From assembly GCA_026874595.1 (NCBI GenBank), contig CM049307.1:38236862-38300861 (forward strand): DNA of 64,000 bases, in the 5' to 3' direction. Shown in pieces: positions 24,801 through 36,800 of this stretch (position 1 is the first letter of the stretch; every line of letters starts with the position of its first letter). This DNA comes from Sipunculus nudus. Lineage: Eukaryota > Annelida > Sipuncula > Golfingiida > Sipunculidae. A program made the translations under genes and the position numbers. The notes under the pieces are model-generated. The model was given only the letters and a program-made list of their open reading frames with translations. It was not told the DNA's origin and did no database searches.

Positions 24801-27800
24801 GATGACGGACAAAGGACCAAAACTATAGCTCAGATGATTTATAGTCATCTGAGCTAAAAATATAGAAAAATATAGGATATACTGAAGGCATTATAAGAAC
24901 TGCGAAACTGAAAATGAATCAGAACCAGCAGTAACATAACCTTGATTGAAGAAGTTCTTTGAATAAAATGAACTATTATGAATTTACTGGATGTTTTGAG
25001 GTGACACCGTTACATCAGGAAATGGTCTGCACGAACTTGGTTCATGTTTACCACAGTAATAACAAGGTATGTCAATACAGACAATACAGAACTAATGACC
25101 AAGTCCACATATCTCTTACCTCTTCTGAAACTTCCACATATTTTGGCAGTGTATTCATCATCCAATTCATGGATGTTTGTGAGTACTGTACCCTGAAACA
25201 ATCATAAAATGAACACCTTGTTACTGATTTAACAATGCAGGTAATAAATACAACAGCACGAAGGGGGATTTACCAACTGGTGCAGTTCCGAGATTGAGGT
25301 AAAATGGCAAACAATTATATATTCAATTGTTGCTATACCAATTGTTTGTAGATCCTGAAGTTGTAAGGGTTTGGATCCTGCACTTGTGACTGAAAAGTTG
25401 CTTTATTTGCATTCTTTTCATACCCGTCTCCTAAGAAAAGTCTTTTAGCAGAACTTTATATCATAAATGTGTATACTACATAACAAATAATGACGAATGT
25501 TCTGGTGTCCATGAATATACAACATGTTGTTCTTTGAGCAGTGAAAGCCTCAAGAAAAAAAAAATCCAGATGGACAAACAGATATGACAAGTGAGAGGAA
25601 CAGGACTAGTTTTATCAAATTAATGCCTTAAATGTTCTGTCCATCATACTTGTTTTCTCTTTATTACATTTTCATTTTCAAGAGATGACAACCTATGTGC
25701 TTTTACCGTTAACTTTATGTCTGTAGCTTTACTGGTATGTGTATATTTTAAAAATTAATATTGGGCACTTAGCTTTAGTATTACTGGTACCTCAAAATGG
25801 ACAGTTTGACCTGTTCAAACCACTTAATTAATGTAACTACACCAATTGGTGATTGTTACATTGTATAATTATTATACTGTACCTGAAGCTTGATCATTTC
25901 TTCTCGTGGAATTCTGGTCTCAAAATCCTCAAAATGCCTGTGAAAAGGCAAAGGGGTGTCAGCATTTTTATAAGAGATATTGTTTGCTGAAATCATAGTA
26001 AAGTGACCAACTGGTTACGGTGCTCAGCTGATAAGCATAATCTGTAATACTGTGCACACCATATTACCACCATCAGAACTTTTAATTTAACCCTTGTCTC
26101 ATTCACAAGTGGGATCCCTGAGTAGTTCCTGTGTTTTGCATCAGATGTCTCTCCATCAGTCAAGCAGGTCATGCAAAGTCAATATCAAAATTTTGTTTGA
26201 CCAATCAGTTCACAAATTAAAGCTTCGATCTTTTCAGTAATACAATAACTTCTTTGTTATATCAGAATATATTATAAATCACATAGATTGGAGAATAAAA
26301 TTTAATATACTTTATTTGGTTTCATCTGAGCTACCAGATTAAGATAAACCTGTCAATCATTCTGAGATGTTTCATCAAAATTAATCCATTAAAAAATTTC
26401 CACCCACCCCTAAATATAATTGCATCTTCCCTGCCTTACAACTCACTGAGATTTCTTAAAGATCTTTTTGATATGCAGTATGGAAAACAATCAGAACAAA
26501 AGTAAAGGCAAAAGATATGGACCTGCATTCAGATCAACATTAAATTTAACTGATCTGCCCCTGAACTTCATTTTCCCTTGGCTGCAGGCTCATTCTTAAA
26601 AAATGTCACTGAAACACAATGAAAATATTTGGTGATGTACAGTAGACTATAAATAAACAATCAAACATATAGGGATAAGCACTTAACATATGCAAAGTAT
26701 GTAATCATATCATATCATGTAATCAAACCTGGAGCTTAAGGTTTTGGGTTCACAAACATCGAAAGCCACAGAACATGACAGACTGGCCTACCACAATTTC
26801 TGAAGTAATGCTAAGACATGATAAAATGGTATCCGTTATTATGTGCTTATCATTATAAACTCTAAAATCTACAAGTCATGGTCCTAACCAGTTAAAATGT
26901 TTTGTTACTGAGGTATTTAAAACTGTGTCAGAAGGAATCAGAATGAGATATTCTAGTATCTTACTTGAGACCAATCTTCTGGTGGTGATTCAATTTATCA
27001 GTATTTTTCCTTAAATCTGCAAATAAATCATGAAGGAATGTAAAATCAGTGCAAAAAGATCTATCTATTTACATATATGATTTTTTATCCTTAATATATT
27101 TGCCACCTTCTTTTCTTTGAGACCCTTAGCATAAACTAAACCATTGCATAAAGTTCAGTTTAAAATGCAGTAAAATATTGAAAACTGTAACAAATTATTT
27201 CAAAAGTTAACTGATAAAATATTAGTTATAATATTAGTGACTTAATAAAAGCAATCAAGAGAGACAAAAGATAAGCTTCAAAAGCTCCACCCAATTTTAA
27301 CACTTGATGTCAAGTAAATTTCTCTCAGGTGTTATTTTGAGGCAATATCAAAATATTACATAGACATCATACAGGTTTTGTTTACTTCAGATAGATGATT
27401 TCTGAGGCATTGGTTTTATAAAACTTATATATCTTAGTAGCTACACTAAATTGTTTTCATTTAAATGAATCAATATCCTGCTAACCATTTCATGGTGAAA
27501 CTGCACACTCAAACCCAGTGACAGCCTGCCACCCAAACATAAAATTTTAATTAAATGAAGATGTTGAGGTGGCAGTACATGCTATTGGGTTCGCATCAAT
27601 TCTATTTAATTTACTTATCAATTTTCATTTAATCTGCTTGTCAAACTGTTATTTTTTTTAATTCAGACATAAATTGATGTTATTCTGTTGGGAAAAATAA
27701 TAATATTATAATCACGGTTGACTTTATTTTATTCATGCAGCAGTTAATAATAACAAGGCTGGTTTTACTCATAAAGTTTGTCTCTGTGTTTGTCATGGTA

Positions 27801-30800
27801 GCTTGACAGCTTTGTTTGAATTGGTGCCAAAAGGAAGAAAGGAGGTAAATAATGTAATTATTTGTGTAACATTTTTTCTACATTATTTAACAAATATAAA
27901 ATGAACATATAAGCCTCTGAGGTCAAATACTACCATACAGCATATATTTTGATCCAACCCTTGGAATGGGTGTTCTATTATTATTTGCATCATGACTCAC
28001 AGGCCCCTATCAGTTATTTTAGAAGGCCTGAGTGTCATGTTGTCATGGCTTACTAAAACTATGGTTTTCCTCACCTTCTATGGTCTTTATTCCTTCATTC
28101 ACCAGCTTGTGTGCAGCAGCAGGGCTAAAAAATAACAAGTATCTTAGAAAACACTTGATCCTTTGATGATATAATATCTACACAGGAATAAGACAAATTC
28201 TGGTACTATCTTTGAATGAAAGGATAAAATGTTAGAAACATGACAAAAATAAGAACCAACTTAAAGCTCTGTCTGCATTCTTATAGAATTAAACTTTTTA
28301 CTGGTAATTATTTTAATCAATTACCCATTAAAGCATCATACTTTGGTTCCTTTATAAGGTCTAGTTAGATATAATAAGGTATTTATGACACAATATATAA
28401 CTTCATAAAATTAAATCATCTGACAAATATCTTACAGTCCTTTTACATGATGACATAAAAGAAGTTTCAGAATTTAAAACATAGGTAATTTATTTTGTTA
28501 AATATCTGAACTGTAGATGGCAGCACTGACAAAGTAGTTTGTTGGAGTTGAAAATTATCCAAAAACACAAAAGCTCAGTAAACCTACCCAATGCCTGTAA
28601 CACGGGTGAGTAAATTTATGGCCACATTGCTGTCATCAGCCCTGATCTGTGAAGAGGGGGTAAAACAGAAATTCAAAATCAGTATTCACAGCAACTGAAC
28701 TTTTGTTAGCTGCACTGGTTAGTAATTGTAATTTGTAATTTTCTGCATTTTCCCATGAATGTCATGCATTGACATGAATGAAAATATTATGAAATTTATG
28801 TGTCTCTGCAGTCTTTAACAGAAGTTGTTTTTCACAGATGTATACAATCTGTAAATATCCAAGTAACAACTGAATGTCAAATTTTGTAGGTGGTATCTCC
28901 ATTCACCTGTAGCAATTAAAATTCTTCAAAATCACAGAAGTTACCCACAGAGTTGTTGAAATATGTAAATTGGCTCTTATTAAAATATAACAAGTTTTTG
29001 TTTATGATAAAGCAGTCAATGTTACTGCTTTAAGTTTACATGATTTTTTTCATTTTATTCATGAACAACATGACCAAATGGGTCATGATGCTCATAGATT
29101 AACTAACCGGTAAAACTTAAGACTTAATAAAATATAAACTTAGATCATCTTAACCAGGCATATGAAAAATGACAACTTTTGAAACTAAAAAAGAATTCAG
29201 ACAAAAAAGGCTATTAGACAGGGTATCACCCCTGCCAAGGATATAAAGAAATTGTGCATGAAAAGAGTTCCAAGTTGGTTGCCTAGGCCTGCTTGGGATT
29301 TCTGATCCTTTCAAAAGTGCAACTGTTTGGCTAAAATTTCACAGCAACAGCACTGGTGATTCTTGAGATACCAAATGCATACCAAATGAATTCCAATATT
29401 TTCTTACAATTATATATGTACCAATCTTTAGAAAACAATCAATGATATACCGAAACAATAAAGTATGGTCAGAACTAGGACCCTGAATTGTGAGTGCCCT
29501 AAAAATTGATTCAATTAGAGATTCTTACCTTTGATTCTATTCTTACTTAGGTAGTAAATTTCATAGTTCTTAAAAATAAAAGTAAATTTACCAAAAGAGA
29601 TGTAAGTTAATTTCCGAATTATGTTGTTGCCACCATATAAAGGTTCAGTGAAAGTGGAGTAGTCCATCAGGAAAGTTTATAGTAGATTTCAGGCCACACA
29701 TGATAAAGAGCTTTGACATAGCAATCTGCTCTCCCAAATGAGAGCTCACAGAGGGCTTTGGAATGGTACATATAAACAAGTGACCCATGGGCCATGGTGC
29801 TCAGTGGACTAGGAAGCCATTCACAAAAGGAATTTAATCATCTAAATGCCAAATTTGTATGTGGTATCTCAATGCAAATGTAGCTATTAAAGTTCTTCAA
29901 AATCAACAAGAGGAAAAAGTTTCATAAACAATGTCCAGCCACTCCCATGAAATCTAGCCTTTTCATATGCAGTCAGCTGAGCTAAAAATGACCATGCACA
30001 CTTTTGAAGGACATCCCCTGATGTCAAGACAGAAGATTCTAGGTCCAAAAGTAAAACTTTGCACCGGGTCTGACTGTTTAAAATGTTTTGGCCAGTAATA
30101 TAGGTCACCATGACCTAATTTCAGGCTTCCATGGAGATTGCCCATGATATTTGAGCTGGTAGCACAAATATAGGTAACCATGACATAATTTAAGGTTTCC
30201 AGTGATATTTTTATGGACCTCCATGGTTGTGACGTTAGAAGATTCTAGGCCTATTGAATACGATTTGTGCCCCATCTGAGTTTACAAAATCATGTTTTCA
30301 GCCTGTAGTTTGAAAAAATAAAGGTCACCATGACCTAATTTCAGGTTTTTAAGGAGACTGGCCCAGGACATCCCTGGATGAACCGTTAGAAGTTTTTAGG
30401 TCCAAGTGTTATAGTTTGTGCCCTGGTAACGGATGAACTGCTTCATCTGAGTGATTCAAAAATAGAAAAAAAATGCGATAAAATTAGAAAACATTAAGGT
30501 GGTGCCACCAGTCTTCAGGAACTGATGAAACACTAATTTATTAATATAAATGGAAAGAATCATAGCAATCAATGCATTAGTTATTCACATATTGGAGCTT
30601 TTGTATCAAATTTCTTATTATCCTGGGGTACTTAAGAGCCCCCAGCTCGGAGGATATTGGTCACAGTGACCTAAATTAATTTCAGGTTTCCTGGTCCAGC
30701 TGTAAGGATTTGTGCCTTGTTAGTGGACAAACAGATGGACAGACAGGCAGATGGACGGACAACAGACAAAGCGTGATCAGTCAGCTGAGCTCAAAATGAA

Positions 30801-33800
30801 TTGATTCATTGTTTATTGTTTACATTTTAGTCAAGGGCTTGCAATTCAATGAATTAAATCTTCAATGCATTGTTAGTTTATTGACTAAAATTTGTGCCCT
30901 GTTAATGGACAGACAGATGGACAGACAGGCAGATGGACGGACAACAGACAAAGCGTCATCAGTCAGCTGAGCTCAAAATAATATCAATCAAAATGAATGG
31001 ATTCATTGTTTATCGATTACAATTTAGTCAAGGGCTTGCAATTCAATGAATTTAATCTTCAATGCATTGTTACAACCCTCGTCAAAGAAGTATATAATGT
31101 CAAAGAATTGCATTTAGTCATCTTGTGCCAAAACAACTCAACCACTACCCTCAAGTCATTTTTTTTCTTGGAAAATTAAGCTGACATACATGGTTTTACA
31201 GACCTACCTATGATAACCTTCATCAAAATCAAATTTTATCCCTGTATCTTATACTCAATATTTTATAATTAATGATGAGCATTCTGTATAATCCTCACCA
31301 AATACATCCTGCTGAGTCAACCTAGAAACACTTGAACAGACAGGAAATTCTGTTTAAACTTGATTTTGACACTACAATAATAAATCAATAAATAAATCTA
31401 ACATTTATGACTCTTTCATTAGTTATTTGTAAACAGCAGAACAGATTGTGACCTGCATGGTCTGATACAATCTCAGCACCCATAAATAGCTCCTCTACAC
31501 ACATGGAAGTCTTTATTACTTTAGTTCAAAAACAATAGAAGCATCATCTGATAACATTTTATTAGCCATACATTTCCTCCATGCTAATATATGTCTACTA
31601 TCAACTTGAAATCATAGGTTTCAAAGGTCAAAAGGTCAAGAATGAGAGTTTTGTAGACATTTTAATAGGGAATGCCTAGAGTGACTGACGTGATTGCATA
31701 CGGCAGAATAGGGCTAGCTGGCCACTGCTACTGACAAACTGAGCTGTCCAAAAACTAGTTGGTGCTGGGGAACCAAACATCAAGGTTGCCCTTGTTCAAC
31801 CATGACCAATGCACTGCTGCAGGACCCAGGTACAGCAAGTGCAGAAGATCCTGCAGGGCACTTAACAGAGCATATGTATAGTAAATGCTGGTGGTGTGTA
31901 TGTTTAGGACTAAATGTGATCAGGAAGAAAATCTGATAATGGACATATTTTTTTTTTCAAGAGTTTTTTGGTGGAGGTAACCGCCTCTATTTTTTAATGC
32001 TTGCTTAACTTAGTATTATGTACATCTGCAGAATTCCATTCCGGTTTTGGACTACATGACAGCAGTTTACAGCGATCATTCTGGCATCAACCAGGCTCAG
32101 TGTTTCATTCCTGCAGGTCCTGGGTGTGTGTCATCCCCACTGCTGGGTCATAACACCAAGGAACCCCCAAAAGGCTCACTCGTTTTTGAGTGAAACACGA
32201 CTGTTGGGCACACGCAGTCTCCCCATTAAGCCTGCTGAGTGCTCACCCTGGGTGGGGGGGGAGCAACCGTGAAAAATCTCACCGCCTCGCCTGAGAATCG
32301 AACTCACAATCTCCTGGCTTTGAGCCCTGAGCTCTACACCTGAGCCACAGAAGCCGGTTGATAATGGACATATTCAGGATATAAGTGATTATTTCTGGCC
32401 AAAATAATCATTGAAAATTTATAAAAAGCCCTATACACATGCTTTTTTCTTTTGTATTATTACTTAAGTGATTAGTGTAAACCAGACAAAACAAGAGCAC
32501 TGCAAATGGTGCATAATAAACCCTTTGTAAGTATTATGACCTTTGGCCTCATTAAATATTTGTGTGTTTTGACAAAAATTTAATTCAGGTGAGAAACCCT
32601 ATTGGTAAATATTTATAATAATGAGATTCATGGAAATCCATCAGCTTTTGGTTAGCCATGACAAACCCAACAAAGTCTGGTGCATTCTGACCTCATTAAA
32701 GATGCATGGATTTTGCCATGAATTGAATTTAGTTGAGTTATTGCATTGGTTAATTAGTTAATTTCTGTCAAGTTTCATCCAAATGGATTATACTCCTGGT
32801 AAGTTATTATTGTGACACTACAAAGTAGCCCGGTGACCTCTGGCCTTAAAATATTAAATATGAGTGGATTTTCCCTAAAATAGAACTTGGGTGAGATAAT
32901 CAATTTGTAAGTAGTTATGGTGAGTTTCATGAGTTTCCAGCCAAGCCCTTGCAAGTTATCACGGCATTACTAAAAGTTAATGGAGTGCGGATATACCATA
33001 ACAGGTTCCAGGTGTATAAAAATGTAACAGCTGCACTAGCAACACTTACCTTAGCCAGTTTTTGGCTGATTCAGTATCAAAATGCTTAGTAAAAAAAGTG
33101 AGATTTGTTCATATAATATTAACAAATGAAGGATTCTTTGTGAATTTTGTGAAAATACAGGTGTGTGTCTTAACATAATAATGAAGCTCACCTTCTCTAG
33201 TTTTCTCAGTTTACCAGTAGCTATGAACTCATCAATCTTGATCCCGATCTTCTGTCCAACGCCATCCTGAAATAGTGTTTGCAAAGTAAGACAGTGTCTG
33301 GGTAATGGGAAATAAAGAATGCTGTGTTGTGTTGTCTAAAATTCTGTTTTCAATCTAAATTTTTATATTTGAGTTAAATTAGTTAGAGAAAAAATTGAAC
33401 ATTTTGCTTAAGGCAATCTGTCAGAAGATACAGGCAAGTGAAAATGAATGTTGTAGCATAAAATTTTTCAGGGTAGCTTTGAAATACTACATTACCACAA
33501 AAATAATGAATATGTTAATTTTAGGTACACATGCAGAGTTAACAGAATTTCTGCTTCCATTATTTGCATTTGAGTGTAAGGATGATCATATTACATCACA
33601 GCTTTGTAGAGCCTGCATTATGAAAGTCATTTTGGTTAATACTAAACATATGTTTAATTCTACCTACCAATTTCCTGGCCTCTGTTCCACTGGAAATCCT
33701 TGTTGGGTGTTTAGCCAGAGCTCCTGCCGCTTTCCTGTATGCATTATACTTGTGCATCTGACGTGTAACATTTTTCTCATAGTTGGCCAATTCTGTAGAA

Positions 33801-36800
33801 AAAGAAAAGCAATGCTCAGTCTCATTGATCAGTTTCATGAAATTTCAGTGTCTTTCTTATTCTAGTAAAACTTTCAAAAATGTTTATATCATTTTTCTCA
33901 ATTTAATAATTGAATTGGTAATTTGAAAATGAACATACTGATACAAGTAAAGAAACTTTTTTTCCTTAACATGAGTAAAAAATTGAAATATATATGAAAT
34001 GCACCTTCTTGCTGAGTTTTAATGCTTCAGGTTTAATTAAGAAGAATTAAATGTACTCAAGAGGTAACATTAACTTATAGAACTTATGAAGCTCTATATA
34101 TTACACCTTTGATATCTATAATGATAAAAACCTGAATGGAGCCCACTTTCTGTCAGTCCTAAATTTAAAAGAGATATAGCAGAATTCCAGGCAATTTCTA
34201 ATGACTTTTTTATTGTGTCAGACTGAATCAAAACTAGAATACAGATAGTCAACTAGCCACTACATGTATCTGTCATATCACAGAGGCATGGGTAAAGCAA
34301 GGCGTGGAATATTCCTGACATGACTCAAAATTTGTGGCACCAGTGATGCCAATTAAACTCCTCATATATGTGCAATTTTCAACAAAAACAGATCCACAGA
34401 TGAAAACTCCATGTAAGATGTCAGGCCAAGACACCAAACCACTAGTGAGAAAAAGTGCATCAATGTATTCTATTCTAACAGAACAGCAGGTGGTGCCACC
34501 TGTCTGGTCTACAACAAACCTATCCAAGCAAGAAAACATGCTAAAATTTCAGGCTGATACATTCATCCACTCCTCAGATATGAGCGATTTTTACCCAAAT
34601 CAAATAGATGGATCAATGCCACCCAAAAAAAACTACAGATGACACCACCAGTCTTGAATACAAGATGATGGAATCCAAGATCTATGGACAAGCACAATTT
34701 CAGGCCAATACAGAACTAGAATATCAGCAGAAGCTGACAAAAGCCCTCAGCCAAAAGAACAGTGTTTAGAGGTGGTAACAGTAACAAGTACTAAATATCT
34801 GTTCTCACATGGATGCATATCTGTACATGTCTCAGTTATAAATTTAAAATGGAGAGGGATTAACCATGATTCATAAAAATCCACCAAATGCTTCCTGAAA
34901 AATAAGCTTCTAAGTTTTATTCTATTATCAGCTCTGTGACCTTGAAAAGTATGTCAAGGTCACCCATCTTTGAACTTGACCGAGATTTTGTCGATATACA
35001 GCTTCACCAAAGAAATAAAATTCCTATTGTGAATCCTTTTAGAGATATCCCGCTCACAAGGCCAAAGTTGAAAAATCCAAGAAAAATTCATTAAAAATAA
35101 GAAATTGCAGGTGGCGCCCCCAAACTTGTGCAGCAGTTACAGACCATCACTCCCTATGATCATAGTAAGTATTGTGAAAATCCAGCCAATGGTTCCTGAG
35201 AAATAAGCTTCTAAATGTTTTTTCTATAATCAGCTCTAAAACGTAGAAAAATAGGTCAAGGTCACCCATCTTCGAACTTGACCGAGATTTTGTCAATATA
35301 CATCTTCACCGAAAAAAATAAAATTCCTACGGTGAATCCTTTTAGAGATATCCCGCTCACAAGCCCAAAGTTGAAAAATCCGATAAAAATTCATTAAAAA
35401 TCAGATATTGTAGGTGGCGCCACCAAACTTGTGTAGCAGGTACAGATTATCAGTCCCAATAATAATAGTAAGTTTTGTGAAAATCCACCAAATGGTTCCT
35501 GAGTAATTAGCATCTAAGTGTTTTTCTATAATCAGCTCTAAAATGTAGAAAAATAGGTCAAGGTCACCCATCTTCGAACTTGACCGAGATTTTGTCGATA
35601 TACATCTTTACCAAGGAAATAAAATTCTGACGGTGAATCCTTTTCAAGATATCCCGCTCACAAGGTAAAAGTTAACGGACGCCGGACGGACGGACGGACA
35701 GCTTGGGTGATGACAATAGCCCATCAGCCTAAGGGCTGAGGGCTAAAAATCACTCCTGAGAAAAGGGCATTAATTAATTCTATGCAAATGGGAAGGTAGG
35801 TGGCACCACCTATCTGGTCTTTGAGAAACTCTCCAAGATGTTTCTACATGCCAAATTTCAGATCAATATACTGAACCACTCCTGATATATGAGCAATTTT
35901 CACCTTAAGCAAATAAACAGATGGAGCCCACACTAAAACAACTACATGGCACCACCGGTCTTAAATATGAGATGGAGGTATCCAGGATCTATTGACAAGC
36001 ACAATTTCAGGCAAATAGGGCAAATCACTCCTGAGGAAAGGGCATTAAAGTACACTATGAAATGGTAAGGTATGTGGTGCCACCTGTCTGGTTGATGAGA
36101 AGGCTCTTCAAGATGGATGTACATTCCAAATTTCAGACCAATACATGGAACTACTCCTGAGATATGAGAAATCTTCTCCTTAAGCAAATGTACAGATGGA
36201 TGCCATGTGAAAACAATTTCAGATGGCACCACTAGTCTTGAATATTAGATGGTGTCCAAGATCAATAGACAAGACCAATTTCAGGCCAATATGGCAAATC
36301 ACTCCTGAGAAAAGAGCATTAATTTATACTATATTAACAGTGAGGTTGGTGGTGCCACCCTTCTAGTTTATGAGAACACTCTATAATATGGATGTACATG
36401 CCAATTTCAGACCAATACATTGAACCACTCCTGAGATATGAGCAATTTTTCCCTTAAGCAAAGGTACATATTGAGGCCACAAGAAAACGATTGCAGATGG
36501 CACCACCAGTCTTGAACATGAGATTGAGGAATACAAGATTTATGGACATGCACAATTTCAGGCCAATACATTGTACTAATCACTAAGATGAACAGATGGC
36601 AAAGGCATAGATGGACGCCATGCAAACATGACTGCAGGTGGGGCCACCAGTCTTGAACTGCCAGATGGAGAGATCCAAGATCTATGAATATGCAAAATTT
36701 CAGCTCAATACATTGAACTACTCCTGAGATATGGGCTGTTATTAAAAAGACACCTAGGTTCATACTGCACAATAAGAACCACCTGTCTTTGTTAGGTACA

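Larger units (their letters stand above)
19905..25119 (-). other. POLB intron 8
   Basis: A 5.2-kb intron. The GGGACCCATGGGTCAC motif occurs near 20886 and 21576. An interspersed-repeat copy lies at 21568-21840 and a cluster of related repeats at 22840-24858. Other parts are plain AT-rich sequence. No extra exon. Confidence 0.7.
25193..28587 (-). other. POLB introns 4 to 7
   Basis: Four moderate introns (28125-28587, 27017-28074, 25938-26964 and 25193-25882) around exons 5-7. They are AT-rich; a motif related to the GGTGCTCAGCTGATAAG repeat occurs near 26015. No RNA gene or further exon was seen. Confidence 0.6.
28647..33191 (-). other. POLB intron 3
   Basis: A 4.5-kb intron with three palindromic AGGTCA-type sites in a repeat at 30100-30680. 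Two copies of a ~170-bp repeat ending in CAGTCAGCTGAGCTCAAAA lie at about 30700-30980, and a full SINE at 31950-32358. No exon was seen. Confidence 0.7.

Noticed and set aside
33395-33865. 156-codon plus-strand frame
   Set aside because: Antisense to POLB exon 2 and its introns.
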